Assembly: GCF_014646275.1 (NCBI RefSeq)
Contig: NZ_BMND01000016.1
Location: 62,001-126,000 of the forward strand
Source of the DNA: Streptomyces kronopolitis
GTDB taxonomy: Bacteria; Actinomycetota; Actinomycetes; Streptomycetales; Streptomycetaceae
Direction of reading: 5' to 3'
DNA: 64,000 nucleotides
Numbering within the stretch: position 1 is the first letter of the stretch; each line of letters opens with the position of its first letter. This document shows, piece after piece, positions 29,287 through 37,129 of this stretch. The translations under genes and the position numbers were made by a program. The notes beneath the pieces were generated by a model that made no database searches, was not told the DNA's origin, and was given only the letters and a program-made list of their open reading frames with translations.

Positions 29287-30894
29287 TCAGTCGTCGGTCG
29301 GCTTCCGTCTGCTCGCCCCGCCGATACGCCGCAGCGCTGTCGGTGTGAAGCCGAGTCGGCGCGGGAGGCGTCCGGGGTCGGGCACGGAACCGGAGGGGCG
29401 GGGCGCCGCCGAGAGGGCTGCGGACGGTAGCGCCGGGAGCGGGGAAGCGGCCCCGGTCGAGGCCGGCGAGCGGGAGCCGGCAGCCGGCGAGGGGTCCGGC
29501 GCCGCTGCCAGGGGCTCCGCCGCCGGGTTCGGTGCCGTCTGCCGGGCCGGGAGAGCGCCGGCCGACGGACGGCGCCGTGCCGTGCCGCGGAGCAGGTCGA
29601 GCGCCGCGGAGGGCCGCAGGAACGGGGCGGCGGGAGCGGTGGGCGTGACGACATCGATGTACGTACGGCGCACGGCGGTCCGGCCCGGAGCGGGAAAAGG
29701 GAGCGCCTCGCCGGTGGCCAGGGCCCACGGTTCCTGGACGAGGCGCCCGACGGCCCGCTGCGTCCTGACGGCGAGCGCCGGATCGTCCATCCCATGGCGG
29801 CGCAGCGCCCGGCGCAGCGCGGTGGCGCCATGGGCGGCCAGCGACAAGCCCTGACCGCGGTCGGCGGCGAGCGAGACCACGGCGCCACCGAGGGCGACGA
29901 AGCCCGTGGGCCACGACGTCAGTTGTTCGTAGCGCCGCCGGCGGTCGGCCGTGTCGCGGGTCAGCCGCACCTCGCTCAGCGGCTCGGCATCCGCGATGAG
30001 GTCGCCGATGAGGGAGCCGCAGCTGCGGGCGAACGGCACGAAGCGGCCCGCGTGTTCGGACGGGCGGTCGTCGCCGGTACCGGTGAGCGTCACCAGCCAG
30101 CGGCCGCCCTCGACCGGGACCAGCGTCGCCGTCCTCCCGGGCAGCGCGCGCCGGGGCGCGAACGGACCGGGATCCGGCTGGACGAGCGGGGAACGGGCGG
30201 TGAGCACCGGGCAGTTCTCCGTGCCCTCCGGGGCGCGGAAGATGCGGGTCGCCGAGACGATCCCGGCGTCCGAGACGTCCTCATGGACGGTGGGCAGGCC
30301 CAGCGCGGCCAGCCGGAACGGGGTGCTGGAATGACGGCCCGTGGCGTCGATGACCAGGTCGGCGTCGAGGCGGTACGTTTCGCCACCGGTGGTGTCCCGC
30401 ACCCGTACGCCGGTGACGTGTTCCGAGGTGCCGGTCAGTTCGTGCGCTTCGGTGCCGTCCAGGACGCTCACCCCGGGCAGGTCGGGTACCTGACGGCGGA
30501 CGGCCCGGTCGAGCAGATCACGCGAGCAGGCGAGCAGATACTGCGCATGCGGCCGCCGGCCTAACCGGTTCACCGGGCCACGGCCGGCGATTCCGGCCGG
30601 CACCGGCATCCGGCGGGCCCCCTCGGCCAGCCAGTGGTCGATGCTGCCGGGCAGCACCGCCTCGACCAGCCTGGCGCCGTCCCCCGTCAGCAGCTGCGCA
30701 TGCCGGGCCCGCGGCAGGTCCGTGGGCAGGGCAGGGGTGCGCGGCAGCCGCTCGCGCTCGACGACGATGACATCGGCGTGACGGGAGAGGGTGGCGGCGG
30801 CGAGCATGCCCGTGAAGCCGCCACCGAGCACCACGGCGAGGTAGGGGTGGGTGAACTGGAGCCCGCTGCTGCCGGCAGCGCTCGACGCGTTCAT
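29287..30894 (-). CDS. FAD-dependent oxidoreductase/monooxygenase with long disordered tail
   Basis: Protein of 535 residues. The dinucleotide-binding motif VLGGGFTGMLAAATLSRHADVIVVERE is near residues 20-46. The segment DLPRARHAQLLTGDGARLVEAVLPG, a VIDATGRHSSTPFRLAALGLP motif and GGAVVSLAADRGQGLSLAAHGA (the second FAD-contact region) mark a squalene-epoxidase/hydroxylase-type flavoprotein. A Pro/Ala/Arg-rich low-complexity tail of about 110 residues follows. The substrate is unknown. ATG 30894 follows AAAGGGA and overlaps the stop of the upstream small ORF (ATGA), suggesting coupling. Confidence 0.82.
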   Translation of the reverse strand: MNASSAAGSSGLQFTHPYLAVVLGGGFTGMLAAATLSRHADVIVVERERLPRTPALPTDLPRARHAQLLTGDGARLVEAVLPGSIDHWLAEGARRMPVPAGIAGRGPVNRLGRRPHAQYLLACSRDLLDRAVRRQVPDLPGVSVLDGTEAHELTGTSEHVTGVRVRDTTGGETYRLDADLVIDATGRHSSTPFRLAALGLPTVHEDVSDAGIVSATRIFRAPEGTENCPVLTARSPLVQPDPGPFAPRRALPGRTATLVPVEGGRWLVTLTGTGDDRPSEHAGRFVPFARSCGSLIGDLIADAEPLSEVRLTRDTADRRRRYEQLTSWPTGFVALGGAVVSLAADRGQGLSLAAHGATALRRALRRHGMDDPALAVRTQRAVGRLVQEPWALATGEALPFPAPGRTAVRRTYIDVVTPTAPAAPFLRPSAALDLLRGTARRRPSAGALPARQTAPNPAAEPLAAAPDPSPAAGSRSPASTGAASPLPALPSAALSAAPRPSGSVPDPGRLPRRLGFTPTALRRIGGASRRKPTDD

Positions 30895-31166
30895 GGGCAG
30901 TCCCTTTCTCGGCGGCGGAGCACGGTTCCCCGGCCGGCGCGCGACACCTCCAGGAACGGCGGTGCCGCATACGGACGGGAACGCCGGCGTGCGGCGGCGA
31001 CAACGGCGTCGGTGACGGCCGTGAAGGAGGCCGCCAGCGAGAACGGCAGGGACGCGGACGCGGTCCGCAGGAGGCGCAGCGGCGCCGGCAGAAGTGGCAG
31101 TGCGCGTTGTGGGTCCCGGCAGGCCGACGCGAACGCCGGCCTGCCGCCCCCCGATTTCCCCATCAT
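30891..31166 (-). CDS. Small hypothetical protein (about 91 aa) coupled to the FAD oxidoreductase
   Basis: Reading frame with a good ribosome site (GAGGGGGA) before tandem ATGs at 31166 and 31163. Its TGA stop overlaps the FAD-protein ATG in an ATGA junction. The product is Arg/Ala-rich with a mildly hydrophobic centre (ASLPFSLAASFTAVTDAVVAAA, about 38-59), perhaps membrane-associated. No family was recognised. The support is the ribosome site and the overlap; it could be a chance frame. Confidence 0.5.
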   Translation of the reverse strand: MMGKSGGGRPAFASACRDPQRALPLLPAPLRLLRTASASLPFSLAASFTAVTDAVVAAARRRSRPYAAPPFLEVSRAGRGTVLRRRERDCP

Positions 31167-31452
31167 GATTCCCCCTCAGGCCGTGCCAGCCTTGCCCCGC
31201 GCACGGCCACCCCCTCCACCACCTGCCCGTGTCACCGGGTGGGGCGGCCGAACACAACTGCCTCGAAAAGCGCGCTCGGCCCCGGGGGACGCAGCCGTCA
31301 CATCTGGTCAACGGCGGACACTCTTCCGGATCGTAGGCTGCGGCGATCACATCCGACAGCCGGGTGTGAACGAGAGGCGCGTGGCAGCCACCCGGGGAGT
31401 ACCGAGGGGTAGACCCGATGCAAACCGGCGCAATGGGCGGAAAACGCTGCGG

Positions 31453-31477
31453 TGCTTTCTCGCGTCGTGAGAAAGCA
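31453..31477. promoter_or_regulatory. Inverted repeat, operator or attenuator
   Basis: TGCTTTCTC and GAGAAAGCA pair perfectly over 9 bp around a 7-nt loop. An IclR regulator is encoded nearby and could bind it; equally it could form an RNA hairpin. Confidence 0.4.
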
Positions 31478-31509
31478 GGGCGAAAAATTTCACCAGGAGG
31501 AGAGCGGGG

Positions 31510-31551
31510 GTGGCGGAAGCCTCTCATGGTTGGCGCGAAATGATCGGATGA
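31510..31551 (+). other. Possible 13-codon leader peptide
   Basis: GTG start at 31510 preceded by AGGAGGAGAG. The encoded peptide is MAEASHGWREMIG, followed by TGA. The strong ribosome site with nothing longer behind it is the only support. Confidence 0.2.
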
Positions 31552-31617
31552 ACGCGGGTATCCGACCGGCCTGCCTACCCTGTGCGGGCACCGCAGTGGA
31601 GAACCCGAGGGAGAGTC

Positions 31618-32562
31618 GTGCGCGCGATTGTGATGCGAGAGTTCGGCGGCCCGGACGTGCTGCGGCTCGAGGACGTGCCCGAACCCGCGCCCCGCGGCGG
31701 CCACTCGCTGGTCGAGGTCGCCCTGGCCGGCGTCAACTACGCGGACGTGCACGTACGGGAGGACTCCTACCTCGCCCCCGTCGAGCTGCCGTACATTCCC
31801 GGCAACGAGGTCGTGGGGACCGTGGACGGCACCCGGCGCGTCGTCGGGCTGTGCCGCGGCGGCGGCTACGCGGAGCGGGCGCTGCTGCACCGCCGGGTCA
31901 CCTGGGACGTGCCCGACGCCGTCAGCGACGAACAGGCCGTCGCCCTGGCGCTGCAGGGCAACAGCGCCTGGCATCTGCTCTTCACCTCGCTGCGCCTCAC
32001 CCGGGGCGAGACCGTCGTCGTACCGGCCGCGGCGGGCGGTGTCGGGTCGCTGGCGGTCCAGCTCGCCGCGCACGCCGGGGCCAGGGTCATCGGGCTCGCG
32101 GGCTCCCCGGAAAAGCGCGAACTGGCCGAGAAGTTGGGTGCCCACGCGGTGGTCGACTCGACCGCCGAGGACCTGACCGAACGCATCCTGGACGCGGCCG
32201 GCGGACCGGTCGCGGCAGCCCTGGAGATGACCGGCGGAGCCACCTTCGAGCGGACCCTCGCCGCCGTCGCGCCGCGCGGCCGGCTGGCCGTGTACGGGTT
32301 CGCGGGCGGCGAGCTGGCGAGCGTGCCGACCCGGGAGCTGATGCAGCGGAGCATCACCGTCTCGGGCTTCTGGCTGCCGCAGCTCTACGCGGACCGCACG
32401 GCACTGCAGACGTCCATGCGGGCCCTGTTCGACGCGGTGATCGACGGCAGTCTCACGCCGCTCACCGGCGCCGTCCACGGGCTGGGTGAGGCGGCGCGGG
32501 CGCACCACGCGCTGGCCGCCCGCACCCCGACCGGGAAACTGGCGCTCGACGTCGCCCGATAA
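31618..32562 (+). CDS. Zinc-free quinone oxidoreductase (MDR/alcohol dehydrogenase-like)
   Basis: NADPH-dependent enzyme of 314 residues in the QOR branch of the medium-chain dehydrogenase/reductase superfamily. The GroES-like N-terminal domain shows GVNYADVHVREDSY and LPYIPGNEVVGTVDG. The Rossmann motif VVVPAAAGGVGSLAVQLAAHAGARVIGLAGS is near residues 139-169. The zinc ligands of alcohol dehydrogenases are absent. It would reduce quinones or enones. GTG 31618 follows GAGGGAGAG. An IclR regulator gene is 153 bp downstream in the same direction. Confidence 0.9.
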   Translation: MRAIVMREFGGPDVLRLEDVPEPAPRGGHSLVEVALAGVNYADVHVREDSYLAPVELPYIPGNEVVGTVDGTRRVVGLCRGGGYAERALLHRRVTWDVPDAVSDEQAVALALQGNSAWHLLFTSLRLTRGETVVVPAAAGGVGSLAVQLAAHAGARVIGLAGSPEKRELAEKLGAHAVVDSTAEDLTERILDAAGGPVAAALEMTGGATFERTLAAVAPRGRLAVYGFAGGELASVPTRELMQRSITVSGFWLPQLYADRTALQTSMRALFDAVIDGSLTPLTGAVHGLGEAARAHHALAARTPTGKLALDVAR

Positions 32563-32715
32563 TTCCGGTAGCCCGCGCCGCCCGACGGGCAGAACGGCTG
32601 CGGGAGCCGGGGCCGGGGCCGGCCGTCGGCGACCACGGGCGACGGGGGGACCGGCTCGCGCCGTACACGCCGCGCGCCTTCGGGCGCGGACCATTGCCAG
32701 GGGAGAGAGCACACC

Positions 32716-33654
32716 ATGGGCCAACGCACCACCGCCTCGGGACCGTCGGCCTCGGCCACCGCACCCGACCCCGCCTCGGACGCCACTACAGCGGCGCCGG
32801 GGACCGCGGGCCAGGCCGAGAAGCCGCGCCAGGTACCCAAGAACGCGTCGTCCACGGCTTCCCGGACGTCGGGATCCGGCCATGCCGAGCGGGTCTTCCT
32901 CGTGCAGACGGCGTTCGCCGAACTCGGCGGCTCCGCGCACGGGCCCGGTGAGATCGCCGAGTTCACCGGCCTGGACGACTCCGTCGTCTACCGCATCCTG
33001 CAGTCCGGCATCTACCAGCGGATCTTCGAGCGGGTGGACCGCGGCCTCTACCGGCTGCGGACCTCGGCCGCCCAGCTCGCCTTCACCGCGCTCGACCACC
33101 GGCTCGACGGCGCCCAGACCGTGCTGCGCGACCTGCGCGAGGCCACCGACGGGGGGCTGGTGTTCCTTTACATGGTGGCGCCCTTCTCCGGCGCGCAGCG
33201 TCAGTGCGTCGACATGGCCGTCGGCGACTCCGATCTCGCGGAGCTGGGAATGACGCCGCGCGATGTGCTGTCCGTGACGCGCTCCCTGCGCACCGGGGCC
33301 TCCGGGCGGACGATCCTCGCCTACCTGCCGGAGGTGCTCCAGCAGCGGGTGCTGGCCGAGCCCGTGCCCGACCAGGCCGGACCGGGCGTCTACCGGGACA
33401 ACGGCGCGCTGGTCGCGTCGCTCGCGGAGGTCCGCGACCTCGGCCACGCCCTGGGGTACGAGGAGTGCATGGCCGGCTGGAACTCCTGCGCGGCGCCCAT
33501 CATGTGGGACGGATCCATCATGGGAGCGGTGCTGCTCCTCAAGCTCAAGTCCGTCATGCCGGTGGCCCCCGACGGCGTCATCGAGGCGACGAAGGAGGCG
33601 GCGGCCGTCCTCAGCCGCCACGGAGCCGCCCGGCCGTCCGCGGACCAGGCCTGA
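32716..33654 (+). CDS. IclR family transcriptional regulator
   Basis: Protein of 312 residues. A disordered Ser/Thr/Ala-rich N-terminal extension (about 1-55) precedes a winged helix-turn-helix (about 60-125: FLVQTAFAELGGSAHGPGEIAEFTGLDDSVVYRILQSGI). The effector-binding domain contains the IclR landmark TGASGRTILAYLPEVLQQRVL (about 197-217) and CAAPIMWDGSIMGAVLLL (about 258-275). The wing is degenerate compared with typical IclR proteins. It is probably a local regulator of the quinone reductase or of the divergent FAD operon. The ATG follows GGGGAGAG. Confidence 0.75.
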   Translation: MGQRTTASGPSASATAPDPASDATTAAPGTAGQAEKPRQVPKNASSTASRTSGSGHAERVFLVQTAFAELGGSAHGPGEIAEFTGLDDSVVYRILQSGIYQRIFERVDRGLYRLRTSAAQLAFTALDHRLDGAQTVLRDLREATDGGLVFLYMVAPFSGAQRQCVDMAVGDSDLAELGMTPRDVLSVTRSLRTGASGRTILAYLPEVLQQRVLAEPVPDQAGPGVYRDNGALVASLAEVRDLGHALGYEECMAGWNSCAAPIMWDGSIMGAVLLLKLKSVMPVAPDGVIEATKEAAAVLSRHGAARPSADQA

Positions 33655-33753
33655 AGCACGGGGCCGGGCCGCCGGCCCGCCCATGAACCCGTTCGCCTCG
33701 ATCACGCGGCGGCCGCCGCCCGAGGACGGACCGATGGCACCCAGGGAGGTCCG

Positions 33754-34203
33754 ATGGAACCGGAGTTGGCGGCGCTCGCCACGGCGGGGGCGACGGCGCT
33801 GGTGCAGCAGATGGCGACCGACGGCTGGGCGGCGGCCCGCCGCGGAATGGCCGCCTTCCTCGCCCGGCACCGGGGCACGAACGACGAGGAGGCCCTCGCC
33901 GGCGAGCTGGAGGCCTCGCGCGCCGACCTGGCGGCGGCCCGGGAGGAAGGCGACGAGGACGGGGCGGCCGGGGTCGCCGCGGCCTGGCGGCTGCGGCTGC
34001 GAAGGCTGCTGAGCGAGGATCCGGCCGCGGCGGCCGAACTGCGCGCGCTGCTCGACGAGGTGGCTCCCGAGCAGGAGCGCGCAACCGTGGGGGAGGTGCA
34101 CAACACCGTCAGCGGCGGGGTGCAGCACGGTCCGGTGATCCAGGCCGGTGTGATCTCCCGCCTCGACTTCACCACCGGGCCGAACCCGCCGCTGCCGGGC
34201 TGA
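33754..34203 (+). CDS. Small helical protein with C-terminal possible amyloid-signalling motif
   Basis: Protein of 149 residues. Residues 1-105 are predicted helical and Ala/Glu/Arg-rich (including a charged stretch ELEASRADLAAAREEGDED). Residues 116-139 read H-N-T-V-S-G-G-V then a segment with core V-I-Q-A-G. This pattern is like the short C-terminal or linker motifs found in actinobacterial proteins associated with NLR-type signalling (BASS motifs) and recalls the RHIM V-Q-x-G core. No NLR gene is adjacent. ATG 33754 follows GGGAGG. The function is not established and the motif assignment is by eye. Confidence 0.65.
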   Translation: MEPELAALATAGATALVQQMATDGWAAARRGMAAFLARHRGTNDEEALAGELEASRADLAAAREEGDEDGAAGVAAAWRLRLRRLLSEDPAAAAELRALLDEVAPEQERATVGEVHNTVSGGVQHGPVIQAGVISRLDFTTGPNPPLPG

Positions 34204-34245
34204 CACGGGGCGCCCCCGCGCCGCGGGTCCGGGCAGAATGGCGGG

Positions 34246-34884
34246 GTGCGGCTCGAAGCGATCACCTGGGAACGGCTCACCGACGCGCTCGCCGAGCGCC
34301 TCGTGGCGATGCCGGCGAAGGACGGGAGCCCCTGGCTGCGGGTGGCCGTGGACGGGGCACCCGCGGCCGCGCCGGGCGACCTGGCCGGCCGGCTCGCCGA
34401 GGCGCTGCGGGTGCGGGGGCGGGCGGTGCACAAGGCCGGCACCTTCGGCTTCCTGCGCCCGGCCTCGCTGCGCCTGGAATACGGCCGTGAGGATCCCGAC
34501 GCCTTCCACGACGAGTGGTTCGACCGGCAGGCCCTGTGGCGCGAGGTGTTCCAGCCGCTGGACCCGGGCGGCACCGGGCGGGTGCTGCCCGATCTGTGGG
34601 ATCCGGTCGCGGACCGGGCGACCCGCAGCGGATACGTCGCACTTCCGCACGGCGGCGTCCTGTTGCTGCACGGCCCGCTGCTGCTCGGTCACTGGTTTCC
34701 CTTCGATCTCTCGGTGCATCTGAAGCTGTCACCCGCCGCGCTCGCCCGCCGCACCCCGCAGAGCGAGCGCTGGACGCTGCCGGCGTACGCGCGCTACGAG
34801 GCCGATACCCGGCCCGAGGAGGCGGCGGACATCGTCGTACGGGCCGACGACCCCCGCCGCCCGGCCTGGAACGGGACGCTCTGA
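34246..34884 (+). CDS. Uridine-kinase-like protein with degenerate P-loop
   Basis: Protein of 212 residues resembling the uridine kinase family of Streptomyces in its central segment (FGFLRPASLRLEYGREDPDAFHDEWFD, GRVLPDLWDPVADRATRSGYV) and C-terminus (LKLSPAALARRTPQSERWTLPAYARYE). The expected Walker A position reads VAVDGAPAAAPGDLAGRL (about residues 34-51) with no GKS/T, so kinase activity is doubtful. The GTG start has CAGAAT 6 nt upstream and no ribosome site, suggesting a leaderless transcript. It converges on the WGR gene. Confidence 0.72.
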   Translation: MRLEAITWERLTDALAERLVAMPAKDGSPWLRVAVDGAPAAAPGDLAGRLAEALRVRGRAVHKAGTFGFLRPASLRLEYGREDPDAFHDEWFDRQALWREVFQPLDPGGTGRVLPDLWDPVADRATRSGYVALPHGGVLLLHGPLLLGHWFPFDLSVHLKLSPAALARRTPQSERWTLPAYARYEADTRPEEAADIVVRADDPRRPAWNGTL

Positions 34885-34917
34885 CCGCCGGGCCCGGCCC
34901 GGGGCACCCGCCCGGAC

Positions 34918-35325
34918 TCAGACGAGCTGCCGTATCTCGCCGCGCACCCGGTAGAAACCACCCGCGGCCGCCGCCAGATCGTCGACGGCATACCGCGCCC
35001 CGGCCCGTCGGAGATGGCGCGGGAACTGCGTTCCAGGCCGGGCCGTCGAGGGCGCCGAGGAGACCTGACGCCGCGTCACCGGGCGGGCGGAGCGCTGCCC
35101 CTGGACCGCCGGTGCGTAGCCCTTGCGGGCCTTCTCGCCGATCTTCCGGGCGGCCGCGGCCCGCGCCTTCTTGCCGGTCGGGAACGTCGAGGCCTGCTGC
35201 TGGCCGTCGGCGCCGATCCGCCCGTAGCGCACCAAGACGACCGTGTCCCGCACCGTCACCTCGTAGAACGTGTGGGCGCCGCCGCCCTCTTGCGACAGCT
35301 CCAGATACGTCGTGTCCTCGGACAT
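34918..35325 (-). CDS. WGR-domain protein, damage-promoter linked
   Basis: Protein of 135 residues. The WGR domain (about 5-75) shows YLELSQEGGGAHTFYEVTVRDTVVLVRYGRIGADGQ and a Lys/Arg-rich helix KKARAAAARKIGEKARKGY. WGR domains occur in PARPs and some bacterial DNA-metabolism proteins and sense nucleic acids. Streptomyces relatives recalled from memory are much longer, with a repeat region after the SSAPSTAR segment; here only a short different tail follows (FPRHLRRAGARYAVDDL), so it may be a truncated relative. ATG 35325 follows GGGGAGGGGAG. A perfect PafBC-type promoter lies 48 nt upstream, pointing to a role in the DNA-damage response. Confidence 0.78.
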   Translation of the reverse strand: MSEDTTYLELSQEGGGAHTFYEVTVRDTVVLVRYGRIGADGQQQASTFPTGKKARAAAARKIGEKARKGYAPAVQGQRSARPVTRRQVSSAPSTARPGTQFPRHLRRAGARYAVDDLAAAAGGFYRVRGEIRQLV

Positions 35326-35372
35326 GGCGCTCCCCTCCCCGGGCAGCCCCACGGCCGTCCCCCGCTGAAAAA

Positions 35373-35395
35373 ACCGTACGGGCGACCACTGACAA
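35373..35395 (-). promoter_or_regulatory. PafBC-type DNA-damage promoter of the WGR gene
   Basis: On the minus strand: TTGTCAGTG (35395-35387), 8 nt, TACGGT (35378-35373). This is a perfect match to TTGTCRGTG-N8-TANNNT. The start codon is 47 nt further on, with a ribosome site, so this transcript has a short leader. Confidence 0.85.
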
Positions 35396-35461
35396 CGGCT
35401 CGTGAAACCTCCATCGCGGGCCGCTGATCAGCGCGTTCGCGACGGCGGTTAGCGTGAGCGG

Positions 35462-35923
35462 GTGACGACTTCATTCAACGCACCCGACGAATCCGACGCG
35501 CTGCCCGGCAGCCGGGGGCCGGCCGCGACCGTGGAGGCGCTGCCGCGCTCCGTCGGCACCGTGACCATGACCTACGCCCCCGACCCCGACGGCGACCCGG
35601 ACCCCGGGGAGATCGTGTGGACCTGGGTGCCCTACGAGGAGAACGACGGCCGCGGCAAGGACCGTCCGGTGCTGGTCGTCGCCCGTGAGACGGGCGGAAC
35701 GCTGCTGGCCGTGCAGCTGTCCAGCAAGCGGCACCAGAACGACCGGGAGTGGGTGCCCCTCGGCACCGGCCCGTGGGACCGCGCGGGGCGCGACTCCTGG
35801 GTGGCCGTGGACCGGGTGCTGCGCGTGCATCCGGACGGGATGCGGCGCGAGGCCTGCGCACTGGACCGCGGCCGCTTCAACCTCGTCGTCAACCGGCTGC
35901 GCGAGCGCTACGGCTGGCGCTGA
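35462..35923 (+). CDS. PemK/MazF-family toxin-like protein, no visible antitoxin
   Basis: Protein of 153 residues. A variable N-terminal extension (about 1-48) precedes the PemK/MazF-like SH3 barrel: PGEIVWTWVPYEENDGRGKDRPVLVVA (about 48-74), LLAVQLSSKRHQNDREWVPLG and SWVAVDRVLRVHPDGMRRE. Family members are mRNA endoribonucleases, but actinobacterial chromosomal copies of this length are often solitary. No antitoxin frame lies before or after it. GTG 35462 has TAGCGT 6 nt upstream and no ribosome site, so it is probably leaderless. It diverges from the damage-inducible WGR gene. Confidence 0.78.
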   Translation: MTTSFNAPDESDALPGSRGPAATVEALPRSVGTVTMTYAPDPDGDPDPGEIVWTWVPYEENDGRGKDRPVLVVARETGGTLLAVQLSSKRHQNDREWVPLGTGPWDRAGRDSWVAVDRVLRVHPDGMRREACALDRGRFNLVVNRLRERYGWR

Positions 35924-35938
35924 CGGCCGCGCCCGGGA

Positions 35939-36481
35939 TCAGGCCTCCGCTAGGGCCAGGAGCTTGCCGACGGTGTTCCAGTTGCGGGCGGTGGCCGTCA
36001 CCCCGAGGCGGGCTCGGCTCACGGCCTCGGCGAGCTTGGAGCGCCCGATGCCACCGGGGCACCACAGATACAGTTCACGCCCGATCAGCCGGTACCGGTC
36101 GGGCGCGAACGCCGCCGGGTCGAGCGCGTCCAGCCGCGAGGTGTCGGCCGGTACCTCCGACAGGAACGTCACATGCAGGGTCTTGGGCTCCTCTGCGGCC
36201 TGCGGGAACGGATTCGCGGCGACGACGGTGGCCAGCTCCTTTGCCGTCCGGACCACGACCGGCACCGTCAGCCCGAGATCGGCGGCGATCCGCTCGTGCA
36301 GCATCCGGGCCGTCTCCGCCGGCGGCGTACCGGGGTCGGCGAAGACGATGTTGCCGGTCTGCAGCAGGACCGAGACGTCCTTCAGGCCCAGGGATGCGGC
36401 CAGCTCCAGCTGTGCGGCCTTGGGGAAGGAGTTGTGTCCGCCGACGTTGATGCCGCGGAGCAGAGCGATCTGACGGGACAT
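35939..36481 (-). CDS. DUF1697 family protein
   Basis: Protein of 180 residues starting MSRQIALLRGINVGGHNS, the family signature LLRGINVGG. It is followed by LELAASLGLKDVSVLLQTGNIVF and the C-terminal GRSKLAEAVSRARLGVTATARNWNTVGKLLAL. It is cytoplasmic and of unknown function. It lies 52 bp downstream of the frameshifted ogt gene on the same strand, so it may be cotranscribed from the damage-type promoter at 37152-37130. Confidence 0.9.
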   Translation of the reverse strand: MSRQIALLRGINVGGHNSFPKAAQLELAASLGLKDVSVLLQTGNIVFADPGTPPAETARMLHERIAADLGLTVPVVVRTAKELATVVAANPFPQAAEEPKTLHVTFLSEVPADTSRLDALDPAAFAPDRYRLIGRELYLWCPGGIGRSKLAEAVSRARLGVTATARNWNTVGKLLALAEA

Positions 36482-36533
36482 GACACTGCCATTCGTGGGA
36501 GCCGGACCCGGTGCGGGCGGACGACGGACGGAA

Positions 36534-37123
36534 TCAGAAGAGCGGCGCGGGCAGCACACCTTCCAGGGCCAGCAGCAGGCGCTTGGTCTCCAGGCCCCCG
36601 CCGAAGCCGCCGATCCCGCCGTCACTGGCGACGACGCGGTGGCAGGGCACGACCACCGGCAGCGGGTTGGAGCCCATCGCGGCGCCCACCGCGCGGGCGG
36701 CGCCCGGCTCCCCGGCGCGGTCGGCGAGATCCTGATAGCCGACGACGGCGCCATAGGGGACATCGCCGGCCAGGATCCGCAGGACACGGGCGGAGAACCC
36801 GGAGGACAGCGACCAGTCCAGCGGGACGGTGAAGGTCCGCAGCCGGCCGTCGAAATAGGCGGACAGCTCGGAGACGGCCGTCGCCAGATGCGGCAGGCCG
36901 GGAGCGGCGGTCCGCCGAAGAGCTGCTCCAGACGGGTCAGCGCGCGGCGGGCCGTGCGCGCGTCGGCATGGAAGACCACCTGGACCAGACCCGTGCGGGT
37001 CGCGGCGAGCAGCAGCGGACCGATGGGGGTCTCCAGGCGGGCCCAGGCCCAATCGCGCCCGGCCGTCTCCGGTGCCGCGCCCGGCGAGGGCGCCGGCGGG
37101 GAATCCTGCTCTTCGTGCGTCAC
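36534..37123 (-). pseudogene. ogt: Methylated-DNA-[protein]-cysteine S-methyltransferase with a 1-nt frameshift
   Basis: Repairs O6-methylguanine by transferring the methyl group to an active-site Cys. The first part reads from GTG 37123 (WARLETPIGPLLLAATRTGLVQVVFH...LEQLFGGPPLP). The rest (LPHLATAVSELSAYFDGRL...GSNPLPVVVPCHRVVASDGGIGGFGGG...) lies in another frame and keeps the catalytic PCHRV. The frames join at about 36898-36899, where a run of two G on the coding strand would need three. Adding one base gives 591 nt, exactly 196 codons plus stop, a normal length. It is either a recent inactivating deletion or a sequencing/assembly error. A perfect PafBC-type promoter precedes it. Confidence 0.85.
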
Positions 37124-37129
37124 CTGTTC

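Larger units (their letters stand above)
31167..31617. other. Divergent regulatory region between FAD operon and quinone reductase
   Basis: 451 bp with lower GC than its surroundings in the part 31420-31560. It contains the hairpin at 31453-31477, a short reading frame at 31510-31551 and a TACCCT -10-like box at 31576-31581, 36 nt before the quinone-reductase GTG. Confidence 0.5.

Noticed and set aside
29287..34719. Very long minus-strand open frame (1810 codons)
   Set aside because: Only its last 535 codons form the FAD oxidoreductase. The rest is antisense to the quinone reductase, IclR and other clear genes and is an artefact of GC-rich codon bias.
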